DNA of 64,000 nt from Shewanella woodyi ATCC 51908 (GTDB taxonomy: Bacteria; Pseudomonadota; Gammaproteobacteria; Enterobacterales; Shewanellaceae), in contig NC_010506.1 in NCBI RefSeq assembly GCF_000019525.1, forward strand, positions 3,286,001 through 3,350,000. The letters run 5' to 3'. Within the stretch, counting starts at the first letter, position 1; every line of letters begins with the position of its first letter. The notes under the pieces were generated by a model. The model had not been told where the DNA came from. It saw nothing but the letters and a program-made list of their open reading frames with translations, and did no database searches. The position numbers were made by a program, and so were the translations under genes. Of this stretch, positions 1-9,979 are shown piece by piece.

Positions 1-62
1 GGCACTAATGGTATGGAAAATTAACCTAGAGGTAAAAATGAGAACAGATGAAACTCAGTGGC

Positions 63-1178
63 TCAAGAGTAGACAACGTAACAGTTTCGCCCAGCAAGTT
101 TAGCATCAGAGAGTGCCTTATCAACCTGCTTTAAAAAAATATTGGCACTCATCCCTTGCTCCCACACTGTGATCCCCTGCGACAGCGTCGTCCACCCACT
201 TAAGGGGGAGTCTGGATGCAATATTTTAGCCTCTTTGAGTTTTGTTTGTACTTTTTTAGCAATTCTAACCGCCGACTCTAATCCTGTGTCCGGTAGCAAT
301 ATCGCAAACTCTTCACCACCGTATCTGGCAAGCATATCATCGGGCCGTTGAATGCAGCCCTGTATAAGGTTAGCAATATCAATTAAGCACAGATCTCCAG
401 CTTGATGGCCTACACTCTGGTTATAACGTTTAAAATGATCCACATCCAATAAGATCATGCTCAAAGGCTTACCACACCGTTTAGCCCGCTTAATCTCAAT
501 ATTGAGCCTGTCATCGAGATATTTGCGATTATTGATCCCAGTCAGGCCATCTCGCATAGCTAGATTCTCTAACTTTGACAGCAGTAATGTATTCTCATGT
601 TGGCTAGCTAATCCATCGTAAAAATGTTGGGCGAACGAAACTCGACAACAATTTAGCACAAAGCTTACGATCAGGTAGCTCCCAAGAAACATCAAGATAT
701 CTTCATTTCGAATATAGAGGTGCATGGTAACCATGGACAAGCAGATAAATAGTAAGCCACTGTAGAAAAATCGGCTATTGGGATAGAAACAGGTCAGTAG
801 GGAGATCAACAAGGTAAAAGCAATAAAATCGACATATGGCCAAAACTCATCACCAACCGCAATTAAACCCAGCATTAGCAGTAGCCAAGCAAATAAGATA
901 AAAAACAGATTGATGTAAGCCAGTTTTAGATCGTCATAGTTAAACTTTTTGATGGCGATGCGAAGATAGGAAATAACAAAAACGGCGCCACTCACACCAA
1001 AGACTATCTGCAGGTAATCCCTGTTGGCATTGGTGTCGACCTTCAATAGGCTAATAACGGCGATAAAGAGAAAGAAGATACATGAAAAGTGCACAAACCA
1101 GCCAAATCCCTTCACTATTTCAGCGTTGGATTGTACAATTAATGCTTCATTAAGACGTATCACTTCTCTTTGTTTCAT
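63..1178 (-). CDS. Membrane-bound diguanylate cyclase (GGDEF)
   Basis: This 371-residue protein should make cyclic di-GMP from two GTP at the inner membrane. Residues about 25-190 form roughly six hydrophobic segments with no recognisable sensory domain name. A GGDEF domain follows from about residue 205, with DGLTGINNR at 210-218 and the active-site GGEEF at 287-291. An RxxD inhibitory site (RPDD) sits exactly five residues before GGEEF, so product feedback is likely. No EAL domain is present. The ATG at 1178 is used. The signal sensed by the membrane part is unknown. Confidence 0.9.
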   Translation of the reverse strand: MKQREVIRLNEALIVQSNAEIVKGFGWFVHFSCIFFLFIAVISLLKVDTNANRDYLQIVFGVSGAVFVISYLRIAIKKFNYDDLKLAYINLFFILFAWLLLMLGLIAVGDEFWPYVDFIAFTLLISLLTCFYPNSRFFYSGLLFICLSMVTMHLYIRNEDILMFLGSYLIVSFVLNCCRVSFAQHFYDGLASQHENTLLLSKLENLAMRDGLTGINNRKYLDDRLNIEIKRAKRCGKPLSMILLDVDHFKRYNQSVGHQAGDLCLIDIANLIQGCIQRPDDMLARYGGEEFAILLPDTGLESAVRIAKKVQTKLKEAKILHPDSPLSGWTTLSQGITVWEQGMSANIFLKQVDKALSDAKLAGRNCYVVYS

Positions 1179-1285
1179 AGAAGAAAAGCTTAGTCCAAGA
1201 GTGTCAGAAGTAAAGTGAGCTTAGCCTAATGACAAGCATTTAAAGTGCCAAATTCACTTTCATCTTCTGAAAAGAGATCCCTTAT

Positions 1286-1702
1286 TTATACTGGCGCCAG
1301 ATAACACTGCTGCATATAGATATTGATCGCATTAAGCACATTGGTGCGGTTAATCGTCCCAACAACCTTCCCCTCTTCGACCACAGGGTAAACCTTAGGT
1401 TTAGGTCCAAGCATCTGCTCAGCCAGTTTTAGGATACTGTCTTCAGGCGAAACCCACAGTACGTCACTTCGCATGCAGTCACTCACCGTTGCCACAAGGT
1501 CACAGTGGTAACTACTCTTAAGCATTACAGACATACAATCTTGCTGAGAGAGAAAGCCGATTAAGTGCCCGGTATCATCCACCACTGGCGCTCCAAGCTT
1601 ATTTCTGTCTAATAGCGCATCAACAGCAGTCGCTAAGTTCATATCTGCGGTGAGTAGTACTGGTTGACGATCCATATGTTCGGTAATTTTTATAGAATCC
1701 AT
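1286..1702 (-). CDS. Tandem CBS-domain protein
   Basis: The product has 138 residues that consist almost entirely of two CBS motifs: about 7-60 (with GAPVVDDTGHLIGFLSQQD) and about 75-130 (with VYPVVEEGKVVGTINRTNV). Paired CBS motifs form a Bateman module that binds adenine nucleotides. As a stand-alone module it may be a regulator of another protein, but nothing here names the partner. It lies upstream of the diguanylate cyclase on the same strand with a gap of about 107 bp, which is only weak evidence for co-transcription. Confidence 0.85.
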   Translation of the reverse strand: MDSIKITEHMDRQPVLLTADMNLATAVDALLDRNKLGAPVVDDTGHLIGFLSQQDCMSVMLKSSYHCDLVATVSDCMRSDVLWVSPEDSILKLAEQMLGPKPKVYPVVEEGKVVGTINRTNVLNAINIYMQQCYLAPV

Positions 1703-1853
1703 GATCTTCCCCTATGAAAATAATAAACCCAGTCTACCTAACCTATTCAATATATGAACACAAAACAACCGATAGCTCTAATCTAAATTACCGCAAGCCT
1801 CAGACTCAAAAGTATAAAGGTAAAAAACTGGATAACTTACAAATATTTAATAC

Positions 1854-2900
1854 CTACTTATCTCGCCAAATCATCACTTGTACAGGTTCGCCATTTTTAC
1901 GGGTCGCACGGTACATCCCCTCAGTATTAAACGGCGTAGCAATATTGCCCCTTTGATCAAGTGCAATCACACCACCCGTGCCACCAGCGGTAATAAGACG
2001 CTGGTTAATCACTTCATCGGCGGCTTGGATAATAGACTTTTGCTGATACTTGACCTTAGCGCAGATATCTCCCGCCACATGATAGCGAATAAAATACTCA
2101 CCATGACCAGTGGCTGATACAGCGCACACACCATTTTCTGCGTAGGTACCAGCGCCTATCACAGGCGAATCACCGATACGGCCAAAACGTTTGGCCGTCA
2201 TCCCCCCTGTCGAGGTGCCAGCGGCCAGATTGCCACTTTGATCTAAGGCTACCGCGCCAACAGTACCGAATTTATAATCCAGATCCAGATAATCACGTCC
2301 CATCAAGTGGTTAGCGGCTTGGTAATCTTTTGCCGTCTCAGCAGTTTTTATCTTCTCTTTGGCATCGATAAGTTGATTATAACGCTTGTCAGTATCAAAG
2401 TGAGCCACAGGAACTAACTGGAACCCTTGCGTGAGTGCGAACTCCTCAGCCCCAGCACCAGATAACATGACATGAGGCGACTTATTCATCACCGCATCGG
2501 CCAAATTGATCGGGTTTTTAATATGTTTAACCCCAGCAACCGCGCCCGCATTCATGGTCTTACCATCCATAATGGAAGCATCCATCTCATGTTGACCATC
2601 GAAGGTATACACAGCGCCAACACCAGCATTGAAGAGTGGACTGTCCTCGAGCACATTAATTGCAGCCTTAATGGCCACAAGACTATCTCCACCCTTTTCT
2701 AATATGCTGTAACCAGCATTGACAGCTTGTGAAAGCTTGTCCCGATAAGCTTGCTCCTGCTCTGGCGTCAAGCTAGCCTTTGAGATGGTGCCCGCTCCAC
2801 CATGTATCGCAATAGAGAAAGGCTTTTCATCGGCAACAACTTGAGTTGATGACGATAAAATAGCCAACAGTAGGCCAGTAATTTTAATCTTGTGATCCAT
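1854..2900 (-). CDS. Isoaspartyl peptidase / L-asparaginase, exported Ntn-hydrolase
   Basis: This is a plant-type (IaaA-like) asparaginase that cleaves isoaspartyl dipeptides and asparagine. The core begins with PFSIAIHGGAGTISK, and the expected autoproteolysis and nucleophile threonine lies in the FGTVGAVALD motif, followed by GTSTGGMTAKRFGRIGDSP. The N-terminus has a lysine-then-hydrophobic stretch ending near STQVVADE, typical of a Sec signal peptide, so a periplasmic location is likely. I chose the ATG at 2900 (GGA about 8 bases upstream). ATG 2912 and GTG 2927 are also possible. It is divergent from tamA. Confidence 0.87.
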   Translation of the reverse strand: MDHKIKITGLLLAILSSSTQVVADEKPFSIAIHGGAGTISKASLTPEQEQAYRDKLSQAVNAGYSILEKGGDSLVAIKAAINVLEDSPLFNAGVGAVYTFDGQHEMDASIMDGKTMNAGAVAGVKHIKNPINLADAVMNKSPHVMLSGAGAEEFALTQGFQLVPVAHFDTDKRYNQLIDAKEKIKTAETAKDYQAANHLMGRDYLDLDYKFGTVGAVALDQSGNLAAGTSTGGMTAKRFGRIGDSPVIGAGTYAENGVCAVSATGHGEYFIRYHVAGDICAKVKYQQKSIIQAADEVINQRLITAGGTGGVIALDQRGNIATPFNTEGMYRATRKNGEPVQVMIWRDK

Positions 2901-3034
2901 TAGCGTGTCCATTATTTTTATTTGCACTCTTTGTAACCATTTATAGACTTAATTACAATCATCAACTTGCCTGCATTCAATAATCTAGCGACAATGGTCA
3001 CAGCATTTCAGTTACTGATTAGAGTTACCTCTTT

Positions 3035-4888
3035 TTGCATATACGTACATTAGCATCATGGCCATTTAGCCTTATCTTAATCATCAGTTTACTGTGCCCT
3101 CTCTCAGCACAGGCAGAAGATTGGCTTAAATTAGACATTAGTGGCGTTTCAGGGGAATTAGATAGAAATATCAAAGCTCACTTAGGCCAATTACCAAACT
3201 CAAACGTGCAGCGGCGTGCCTTTATCTTTAACGCAGAGGATAACACCTCGGCCGCACTTCACTCCCTCGGTTACTACCATGGCAAAGTGGAACAGAAAGT
3301 ATTATCACCCAAGAAGGGAGCCTGGACATTAAGCCTTATTGTAACGCCTGGGGCTCCCACATTAATCGAATGGGTAGATATTGATCTCGATGGAGAGATC
3401 CTCAATGACCCTATCATTAGCGATTGGCTCAATGGACTGAGCATTAAGCCGGGTGATACCCTTAATCACGGTGTTTATGAACAGGTAAAATCTCAGCTTG
3501 TCACGCTGGCACTCGCCCGTGGTTACTTTGATGGTAAATACATAAAATCGGCTATCACAATCAATCGCGATCTCAACACCGCTCGTATCACGCTCCACTA
3601 TGACTCTGGTCAACGTTACCGTATCGGTACGGTCAACTTCGAGGGACAGACACTCAATGATGATCTGATGAATGGTTTAGTGCCGTTCAAGACTGACAGT
3701 CCATACAGTACAGCAAACCTTGGAGCACTAAATAGAGAGCTGCTGAACACTGGGTACTTCTCCAACATTAAAGTGCTCCCTCAGGTGGATAAAGCAGTCG
3801 ACTTGAATGTTCCGATTAAAGTTGAGCTCTCTCCCAGACCAAGCCACTCAATAGAGCTCGGTTTAGGTGTCGATATCGGTAACACCACAGAGAAGGAGTT
3901 CGAACCTAGAGTCAGAGTCACCTGGCGAACCCCGCAGATAAACCGTTACGGACATTCTCAGGAGACCAGCTTAGAGTGGGCTCCCGATAAACCTAAATTT
4001 TTAAGCACCTACACCATACCGCTTACTCACCCTCTCAATGATCAATTAAAAATAAGAGTGGGGATGTTAAGGGATAAATACGGTGTCACTCAGGTCTTTG
4101 ACCCTGAAGATAACACCTTTAGGAATACTGGGGAGCTTGAGGGTAATAAACGTCTATTCGGGATCATTCGCCAACAAAAACTAGAGAGCCAATGGTTATT
4201 TAGCTACTCAGTTGAGGCGATCCGTGAGTATTACACTCAATCTGAAATCGACTACGATCCCACCTTTGTCCTGTTTGGCAGTAGCATCTCCAAGACCATA
4301 CGAGGAGACAGCAGTTTAGATCCTAAATCAGGTTTCTTTCAGCACTACAGCATTGAATATGCCGATCCGTCATTAGGCTCTACGGTGCGCCTTGCTCGGC
4401 TCCAAACTAAATATAAGTGGATCGATACTTTCTTCGAAAAACACAGAATCGTATCTAGACTCGATTTAGGAGTCAATTTGGCAGCTGATGAAGATCTGCC
4501 ATTTATCCCCCCTTCACTGCGCTACTTTGCCGGTGGCGATCAGAGTATCCGTGGTTATAGTTATCAAGAGCTAGGGCCCTATTTTGAATACACCAGCAGT
4601 GACGATAAGCTAATAAGGCAGGTGATCGGTGGACGCTACCTAATGGTAGGCAGTCTAGAGTATCAGTATTATCTGACTCCATCTTGGCGTGTGGCAACTT
4701 TTGTCGATGCAGGTAATGCCTTCGATGTGGATCAAATTGATCCTATTATCTCTGTTGGTGGAGGTATTCACTGGATCACCCCTATCGGTCCCATCAAGCT
4801 TGATGTCGGTGTCGGCCTTAAAGGGACTGAAACTGACACAGTTTCACGCCCATGGCGTATCCACTTAACCATGGGGTCAGAGTTATGA
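3035..4888 (+). CDS. tamA: TamA, outer-membrane Omp85-family translocation/assembly protein
   Basis: The 617-residue product has a signal peptide (hydrophobic stretch ending in LSAQAEDW), about three POTRA-like repeats over residues 25-265, and a C-terminal Omp85 barrel. The barrel carries the family IRGY motif in GGDQSIRGYSYQELG and ends in a beta strand. TamA works with inner-membrane TamB to span the periplasm and help insert outer-membrane proteins or move lipids. The stop overlaps the tamB start (ATGA at 4885-4888), showing translational coupling. The start appears to be TTG at 3035. No ATG fits before the signal peptide, and the Shine-Dalgarno is weak. Confidence 0.93.
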   Translation: MHIRTLASWPFSLILIISLLCPLSAQAEDWLKLDISGVSGELDRNIKAHLGQLPNSNVQRRAFIFNAEDNTSAALHSLGYYHGKVEQKVLSPKKGAWTLSLIVTPGAPTLIEWVDIDLDGEILNDPIISDWLNGLSIKPGDTLNHGVYEQVKSQLVTLALARGYFDGKYIKSAITINRDLNTARITLHYDSGQRYRIGTVNFEGQTLNDDLMNGLVPFKTDSPYSTANLGALNRELLNTGYFSNIKVLPQVDKAVDLNVPIKVELSPRPSHSIELGLGVDIGNTTEKEFEPRVRVTWRTPQINRYGHSQETSLEWAPDKPKFLSTYTIPLTHPLNDQLKIRVGMLRDKYGVTQVFDPEDNTFRNTGELEGNKRLFGIIRQQKLESQWLFSYSVEAIREYYTQSEIDYDPTFVLFGSSISKTIRGDSSLDPKSGFFQHYSIEYADPSLGSTVRLARLQTKYKWIDTFFEKHRIVSRLDLGVNLAADEDLPFIPPSLRYFAGGDQSIRGYSYQELGPYFEYTSSDDKLIRQVIGGRYLMVGSLEYQYYLTPSWRVATFVDAGNAFDVDQIDPIISVGGGIHWITPIGPIKLDVGVGLKGTETDTVSRPWRIHLTMGSEL

Positions 4889-7800
4889 GCCAGACTCCAG
4901 AGCAGTTAGCAAAAGTAGTTAGCCAAGAGCCGTTACCAGCCCAAGCCTCAACAGAACACAAAGCAGGAGTGTTAACTCACTGCTGGCGAAGCTTTAAGGG
5001 GCTATGTAGGCTCCTCATTTACCTTCCGCTTGGCTTGTTAATCTTAATCGCCATCTTAATTGGTACCGATTTCGGCAGCAGGATCACGGTATTTCTGGCA
5101 GATGCATTCGTCCCCGACCTCAACATCACCTATGTGAGCGGCACCATCAATAATCGCCTGGAGGTGAAAGATACTCACTGGGGAATGGACGGTATTACCG
5201 TCGATGTAAATTCGCTACAACTGACATGGCTGCCCATGTGTCTATTGAGAAAACAGCTATGTGTTGATGAGCTTGTTGCATCAAATATTCAGGTCGAAAT
5301 TGACACTGATAAACTTGCACAAAGTGACCCCACAGACACTCCCTCCCCTAACAACCTCCAAACCGAGGATGAAGATAATGTGGAGATCCAACTTCCTTTT
5401 GGGATCGATCTTCAACATGCCTCACTAGCAGGAGTTAAGGTTAGAGTCGATGACATGCAGTTTAATGCCGAGAACCTACAAACACAGGCTCAATGGCAAC
5501 AAACGGGAATAAGAGTTAACCAGCTTAATAGTCAAGGTCTACTAGTCTCTATCCCCTTGGAGAGCAAAGACACAGAGGTTTCCACAGTAGAGCAAGAGGA
5601 GAGCGAATGGGCCATGGCTCATCTACCGGAAGTGTTTATGCCAATTCCGGTATTTGTTTCCGATGCCAAGTTCACTGACAGCTTACTTAAACTGGGACAA
5701 CGACAGGACAAGTTCAAACAGATAAATCTACAAGCCAGCTATCACAGTTTTCTCGTTCATGTTGAGCTGCTTGAGGTTGAACACACCTATGGTAACGCGA
5801 GTCTGGCAGGTGAAATCTCCCTTAAAGCAGACTACCCAATGGCACTCTCTGCTGTACTTGATGCTCAGCACATCGCTGAATTGCCAGAGCTCAAAGCCCA
5901 AAAGCTCACGATAAATGCAGAAGGTGGCTTTGATAAACTCAATATTACGGCAACAGGCTCCGGCCACATTGATCTGTCGCTCGATGGCGATATTGCACTT
6001 TCATCGCCAACACTGCCCTACCACCTGAAACTTAAGAGTGAGCGATTAACTTGGCCACTCGATAATCCCCTCTATATAGGTGAATCGATTAACTTATCGA
6101 GCCAAGGCAATCTGAGTCATCAGTCAATCACGCTCACAAGCCTTATCAATACGCCCTATCAGCCTCAACTAGATATCGATACTGCGTTTGAACATACAGC
6201 TCAGCAAATAGAGATAGCCCACCTTAATGCCAAAGGGAGTATTGGTGAACTTATCGCTTCAGGCAGTGCCAGCTATGGAGATAAAATTGGCTGGGACGCT
6301 GATATTAAGCTCAATCAATTTAAGATGGAGCAGTTGGTTTTGGAGCTGGAAAAACCACTACCAGCAAGCTCTATCAGTGGTCAGCTGCATACTCAAGGCA
6401 CATTGGACAGTAAGCAGTGGCAGGTAGGGATAGCCCAATCAGATCTGCACGGTGAAATACAAGGTTACCCATTCGAGCTCCTAGGCGATGTCACCATCAA
6501 TAGTAAGTTAAGTCTCAGTGCAAACAGCCTAACACTTAATGCTCTGCAATCGGCTTTACATCTCTCAGGTGCGGTAAAAGATACCTGGGCCGTCAATGCC
6601 TTGCTAGATATTCCTGATCTAGGCCTTTGGCATCAGGATGCTTCAGGAAGTATTAAATCAAACATTAAGGTTTCTGGACAGAGCAGTCACCCGCAAATAG
6701 GGATCATTGCTGATGCATTAGATCTGCAATTTGACCAGTTCGAGCTTGAACATGCTCAAATCAAAGGCAACTATCGACCGCTCGATACCCATGAGTTTGC
6801 GCTCTCAATGAACGCCAAAAAACTCACTTGGGATGATATCGATATCGACTCGGTCACCTTAGGGGCAAAAGGTAATGAAAGGGAGCAAAAACTAGGCTTA
6901 CAAAGTTTCGGAGAGTTACAAGTTGACTCAAAAATCTATTCACGTTTCGACTCTAAAACAGAGAAACTGACCGCAGAGATAAATACCTTTAGTGTTAACT
7001 CCATAATGGGTCCTTGGTCGCTTGAATCTCCCTTCGACATCACGTGGCAAAACCGTGAACAATCGGGCCTAGTACAACCCTTTTGCTGGCAACATAAAGA
7101 GGGCAACTTATGCCTTAATGATCCCGCAGAACTCGGGGTTAAAGGCGACGCCAATATTAGCTTCAGCGGTGACTTAGGCTCTGTACTTACCCCCTTCCTA
7201 CCCGATAATTTCGCCTGGGAAGCGCCAGCTAAACTCAACACACAACTTGCGTGGCAAGCAAAAGGTAAACCCACAGGTTTATTGACCCTTAACTTTGACC
7301 CAGGACATATCAGTCTTAACAGCAATAATCGTCAATTAGATATAGGCTACAAACTGTTAAACCTACAAGCAGCTCTTGATGAGAAAAAACTGTCGACTCA
7401 AGTCAGCTTTGACTCCCATGATATTGCCAGTTTAGAGGGGCAACTTGATATTAATGTGACCCCTGACAGAACACTTTCAGGTTACACAAAACTGCATCAA
7501 ATCAACCTAGAAGCTTTATCGGAGTTTATGCCGCAACTTGAGCGTCTCGCGGGCAAGATCTCCAGTGAACTCACCATAGGTGGCACCTTGAGCAAACCCG
7601 ATATTTCTGGCGAGATAGCACTAAAACAAGGCGAGCTACTTATCACAGCTAACCCTACGCAACTTGAAGATATCGACCTCTCCCTTAAACTCTCAGGACA
7701 GAAAGCTAATGTTGATGGGAACTGGCTTATGGGGGACGGTAAGGCGACACTCGATGGTGTTATCGATTGGGGTGGGGATGAACTAAATGGTGATATCTCA

Positions 7801-8757
7801 TTTGACGGTAACAACCTGGCGATAATTCAACCGCCTCTAGCCTTACTCAATGTATCACCCAATCTAAAAATACAGTTTAAGAAACAGAGCTTAGATATTC
7901 AGGGGGGTATCGATATTCCTTCAGGAAATATCAAGGTAGTTCAGCTCCCTGAGGGCGGCGTAGCTGAATCCAGCGATGTGGTATTTGAAGACAGCATCTC
8001 CTCAGGCGAAAAGGAGCAGACACCGTTAGCCATCACCTCAAATATTCAGATTAATGTGGCTGATAAGCTCAAAATTGATGGTATGGGCTTAAGAGGAAAA
8101 CTCACAGGTACACTGGATCTGAAACAGGAAGCGTTTAGGCCAGCTCAGCTCTACGGTGACATTCGAGTCGTCGACGGTAACTACAAATTTATGGGGCAAA
8201 CATTAGAAATAAAAGCCGGTGAAGTGCAGTTTATCGGCCCACTCTCTATTCCAAATCTAAATATTGAGGCGGTCAGAGAGATCAAAGAGGAGGACGTGGT
8301 TGCCGGGGTTAGGATCACAGGAACTCCAATAAAACCGATCGTAACGCTATTCTCATCGCCAACCAAAGAGCAAGCTGAGATCCTCTCCTACATCATCAAA
8401 GGAACTGGTTTTCACAGCAATGACAGCGATCAAAATAGCAGTCTAATGATGGGCGCAGCACTAACTTTAAGTAATCAATTGGGCGGCGGAGCAGTGAATA
8501 ATATCGGTAACTCAGCAACAACGCTTATTGAGAAGATGGGCTTTTCAAACGTGCAGCTTGATGCCAATGATGATGGTCGAGTGGCGATCAGTGGATTTAT
8601 CGGTGAAGACTTAATGGTTAAATACGGTGTTGGTGTGTTTAATCCTGGTTATGAGGTGACAGTAAGGTATTACCTACTATCACAACTCTATCTCGAGACA
8701 GTATCTGGTACCGTTGAACAATCTCTGGATATCTACTACAACTTCGATATTGACTAA
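4885..8757 (+). CDS. tamB: TamB, periplasm-spanning translocation/assembly protein
   Basis: The protein is about 1290 residues long with one N-terminal transmembrane anchor (around residues 40-65). This is followed by a very long, repetitive, beta-rich periplasmic region with low motif content, and the conserved C-terminal DUF490/TamB domain ends in LDIYYNFDID. TamB is an AsmA-like bridge protein that partners TamA. I use the ATG at 4885, which overlaps the tamA stop, rather than an in-frame ATG at 4852 lying inside tamA. A bidirectional terminator near 8876 follows. Confidence 0.93.
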   Translation: MSQTPEQLAKVVSQEPLPAQASTEHKAGVLTHCWRSFKGLCRLLIYLPLGLLILIAILIGTDFGSRITVFLADAFVPDLNITYVSGTINNRLEVKDTHWGMDGITVDVNSLQLTWLPMCLLRKQLCVDELVASNIQVEIDTDKLAQSDPTDTPSPNNLQTEDEDNVEIQLPFGIDLQHASLAGVKVRVDDMQFNAENLQTQAQWQQTGIRVNQLNSQGLLVSIPLESKDTEVSTVEQEESEWAMAHLPEVFMPIPVFVSDAKFTDSLLKLGQRQDKFKQINLQASYHSFLVHVELLEVEHTYGNASLAGEISLKADYPMALSAVLDAQHIAELPELKAQKLTINAEGGFDKLNITATGSGHIDLSLDGDIALSSPTLPYHLKLKSERLTWPLDNPLYIGESINLSSQGNLSHQSITLTSLINTPYQPQLDIDTAFEHTAQQIEIAHLNAKGSIGELIASGSASYGDKIGWDADIKLNQFKMEQLVLELEKPLPASSISGQLHTQGTLDSKQWQVGIAQSDLHGEIQGYPFELLGDVTINSKLSLSANSLTLNALQSALHLSGAVKDTWAVNALLDIPDLGLWHQDASGSIKSNIKVSGQSSHPQIGIIADALDLQFDQFELEHAQIKGNYRPLDTHEFALSMNAKKLTWDDIDIDSVTLGAKGNEREQKLGLQSFGELQVDSKIYSRFDSKTEKLTAEINTFSVNSIMGPWSLESPFDITWQNREQSGLVQPFCWQHKEGNLCLNDPAELGVKGDANISFSGDLGSVLTPFLPDNFAWEAPAKLNTQLAWQAKGKPTGLLTLNFDPGHISLNSNNRQLDIGYKLLNLQAALDEKKLSTQVSFDSHDIASLEGQLDINVTPDRTLSGYTKLHQINLEALSEFMPQLERLAGKISSELTIGGTLSKPDISGEIALKQGELLITANPTQLEDIDLSLKLSGQKANVDGNWLMGDGKATLDGVIDWGGDELNGDISFDGNNLAIIQPPLALLNVSPNLKIQFKKQSLDIQGGIDIPSGNIKVVQLPEGGVAESSDVVFEDSISSGEKEQTPLAITSNIQINVADKLKIDGMGLRGKLTGTLDLKQEAFRPAQLYGDIRVVDGNYKFMGQTLEIKAGEVQFIGPLSIPNLNIEAVREIKEEDVVAGVRITGTPIKPIVTLFSSPTKEQAEILSYIIKGTGFHSNDSDQNSSLMMGAALTLSNQLGGGAVNNIGNSATTLIEKMGFSNVQLDANDDGRVAISGFIGEDLMVKYGVGVFNPGYEVTVRYYLLSQLYLETVSGTVEQSLDIYYNFDID

Positions 8758-8784
8758 GGCAAACAGATATAAGCAAATTTACTG

Positions 8785-8829
8785 CCATCCTTGGCAAATC
8801 TGCACAGATGTTCTGACCGCCAAGGATGG
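8785..8829. repeat. 11-bp inverted repeat downstream of tamB
   Basis: CCATCCTTGGC at 8785-8795 is exactly complementary to GCCAAGGATGG at 8819-8829 with a 23-nt loop. It lies 28 bp after the tamB stop and before the terminator at 8876. No T-tract follows, so it may be an mRNA 3'-end stabiliser rather than a terminator. Confidence 0.6.
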
Positions 8830-8875
8830 TGGAAATGCCAATAAATGAAGGGAGCATTTATGGCCAGACATAAAA

Positions 8876-8899
8876 AAAACCGCTTAGAAGCGGTTTTTC
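8876..8899. terminator. Bidirectional terminator between tamB and fadR
   Basis: AAAACCGCTT pairs with AAGCGGTTTT. A run of A on one side and T on the other lets it serve tamB (+) and fadR (-). Confidence 0.85.
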
Positions 8900-8918
8900 T
8901 TTCAATCACTAATTGGGA

Positions 8919-9668
8919 TCAATCAGTCAGTTGAGCCTGACTACTCTTAAATCTTTGCCATACCTTGCCACTATTAATACCATAGCTGCGCATCAATGCT
9001 GGTATCGCATTATGGTTTTTCTCTTCAGCAAGCTGTTGCAGCGCTTCATAAAACTCATAGGCCAGCTCACGGGCTTTATCAATAGCAAAATAATCTTGAC
9101 CAACACGACTATAAAGACCTTTAAAGCCATTCAAAATCAACACATAAAGTGGATTTCCAGAGTTATAGGCTAAAGTGTGGTGTAACTGGTAGTCGAACTC
9201 TACATAAGCTTTAGGATCGTTATCAAGCTGGGTGATCTCTTTTAACGCCTCTAACACTTTTTCAGGATTATGACGTACTGCGCCTTTAAAATAGATAGCA
9301 CTGATATTGGTTCGGGCAGAAAGCAACTGCTCTAATAAAACAGGCTCACCAGCAGGATTTAAATCTGCAATCGTCTCCAGTACATTTAACCCTGAGGTTT
9401 CCCAAATGTCGTTCACTTTAGTGGGTTTACCGTGTTGAATCGTCAACCAACCGTCACGCGCTAAACGCTGTAGCACTTCACGTAGTGTGGTTCGCGTCAC
9501 GCCTATCAGCTCAGATAACTCTCTCTCAGCCGGTAATATTGAACCTGGCGGAAACTTCTCCTCCCAGATAGAACGGACAATATACTTCTCAGCAAAACTC
9601 GCAGGTCCCTTGGCTTCGATAATATCTTTGTTTTTTGCCACGGTCGGAGCTTTTTGGACTATCGTCAT
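8919..9668 (-). CDS. fadR: FadR, fatty-acid-responsive GntR-family regulator
   Basis: FadR represses beta-oxidation genes and activates unsaturated fatty acid synthesis genes, and acyl-CoA releases it from DNA. The winged-helix part contains PPGSILPAERELSELIGVTR and TTLREVLQRLARDGWLTIQH, nearly identical to the enterobacterial protein, followed by the FadR-type helical acyl-CoA domain (LNGFKGLYSRVGQDYF). It is divergent from nhaB, as in E. coli. The start is uncertain. ATG 9668 gives an N-terminus about 20 residues longer than usual before AKGPASFAEKY, and GTG 9695 and GTG 9641 are alternatives. A FadR-like operator lies just upstream at 9708. Confidence 0.93.
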   Translation of the reverse strand: MTIVQKAPTVAKNKDIIEAKGPASFAEKYIVRSIWEEKFPPGSILPAERELSELIGVTRTTLREVLQRLARDGWLTIQHGKPTKVNDIWETSGLNVLETIADLNPAGEPVLLEQLLSARTNISAIYFKGAVRHNPEKVLEALKEITQLDNDPKAYVEFDYQLHHTLAYNSGNPLYVLILNGFKGLYSRVGQDYFAIDKARELAYEFYEALQQLAEEKNHNAIPALMRSYGINSGKVWQRFKSSQAQLTD

Positions 9669-9979
9669 CAGGGTCGTTTTCCAAATTTGATTCACATTAT
9701 GTTATCCACTGATCATACCAGAGAGAGGATAAATGGAAACCTTTCTAGATCAAAACAGGTTAAGATCAAAGATTAAACTCTCAAAACACCGGAAAATAAG
9801 ACGCAATTCATTCATGGAGAGAATTTTTTCCTGCTGAATTCGACAATTTAAGATTTTTTTAAGGTATTAGATGTTAGTAGGCTATTAAACACTAGCCTCT
9901 TTAGGCTAGACTTGTCCGGCTTAAAAAATGGTGGTCTCAAACTACTAACCATAATATCTATCAATTTTGAGAGGGTGAC
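9669..9979. other. fadR-nhaB divergent intergenic region
   Basis: About 311 bases separate the divergent fadR and nhaB starts. It holds a FadR-like palindrome at 9708-9721 and a CTAGCCT-CTTT-AGGCTAG hairpin (9892-9909) in the likely nhaB leader. I saw no small gene. Confidence 0.6.
9708..9721. promoter_or_regulatory. Candidate FadR operator
   Basis: ACTGATCATACCAG matches 12 of the 14 core positions of the known FadR consensus (ACTGGTC-N-GACCAG, from memory). It sits immediately upstream of fadR, which suggests autoregulation. The match is sequence-based only. Confidence 0.45.

Noticed and set aside
6936..7814. Minus-strand frames of over 100 codons inside tamB
   Set aside because: They lie wholly within the well-supported tamB frame and show no ribosome site or domain.
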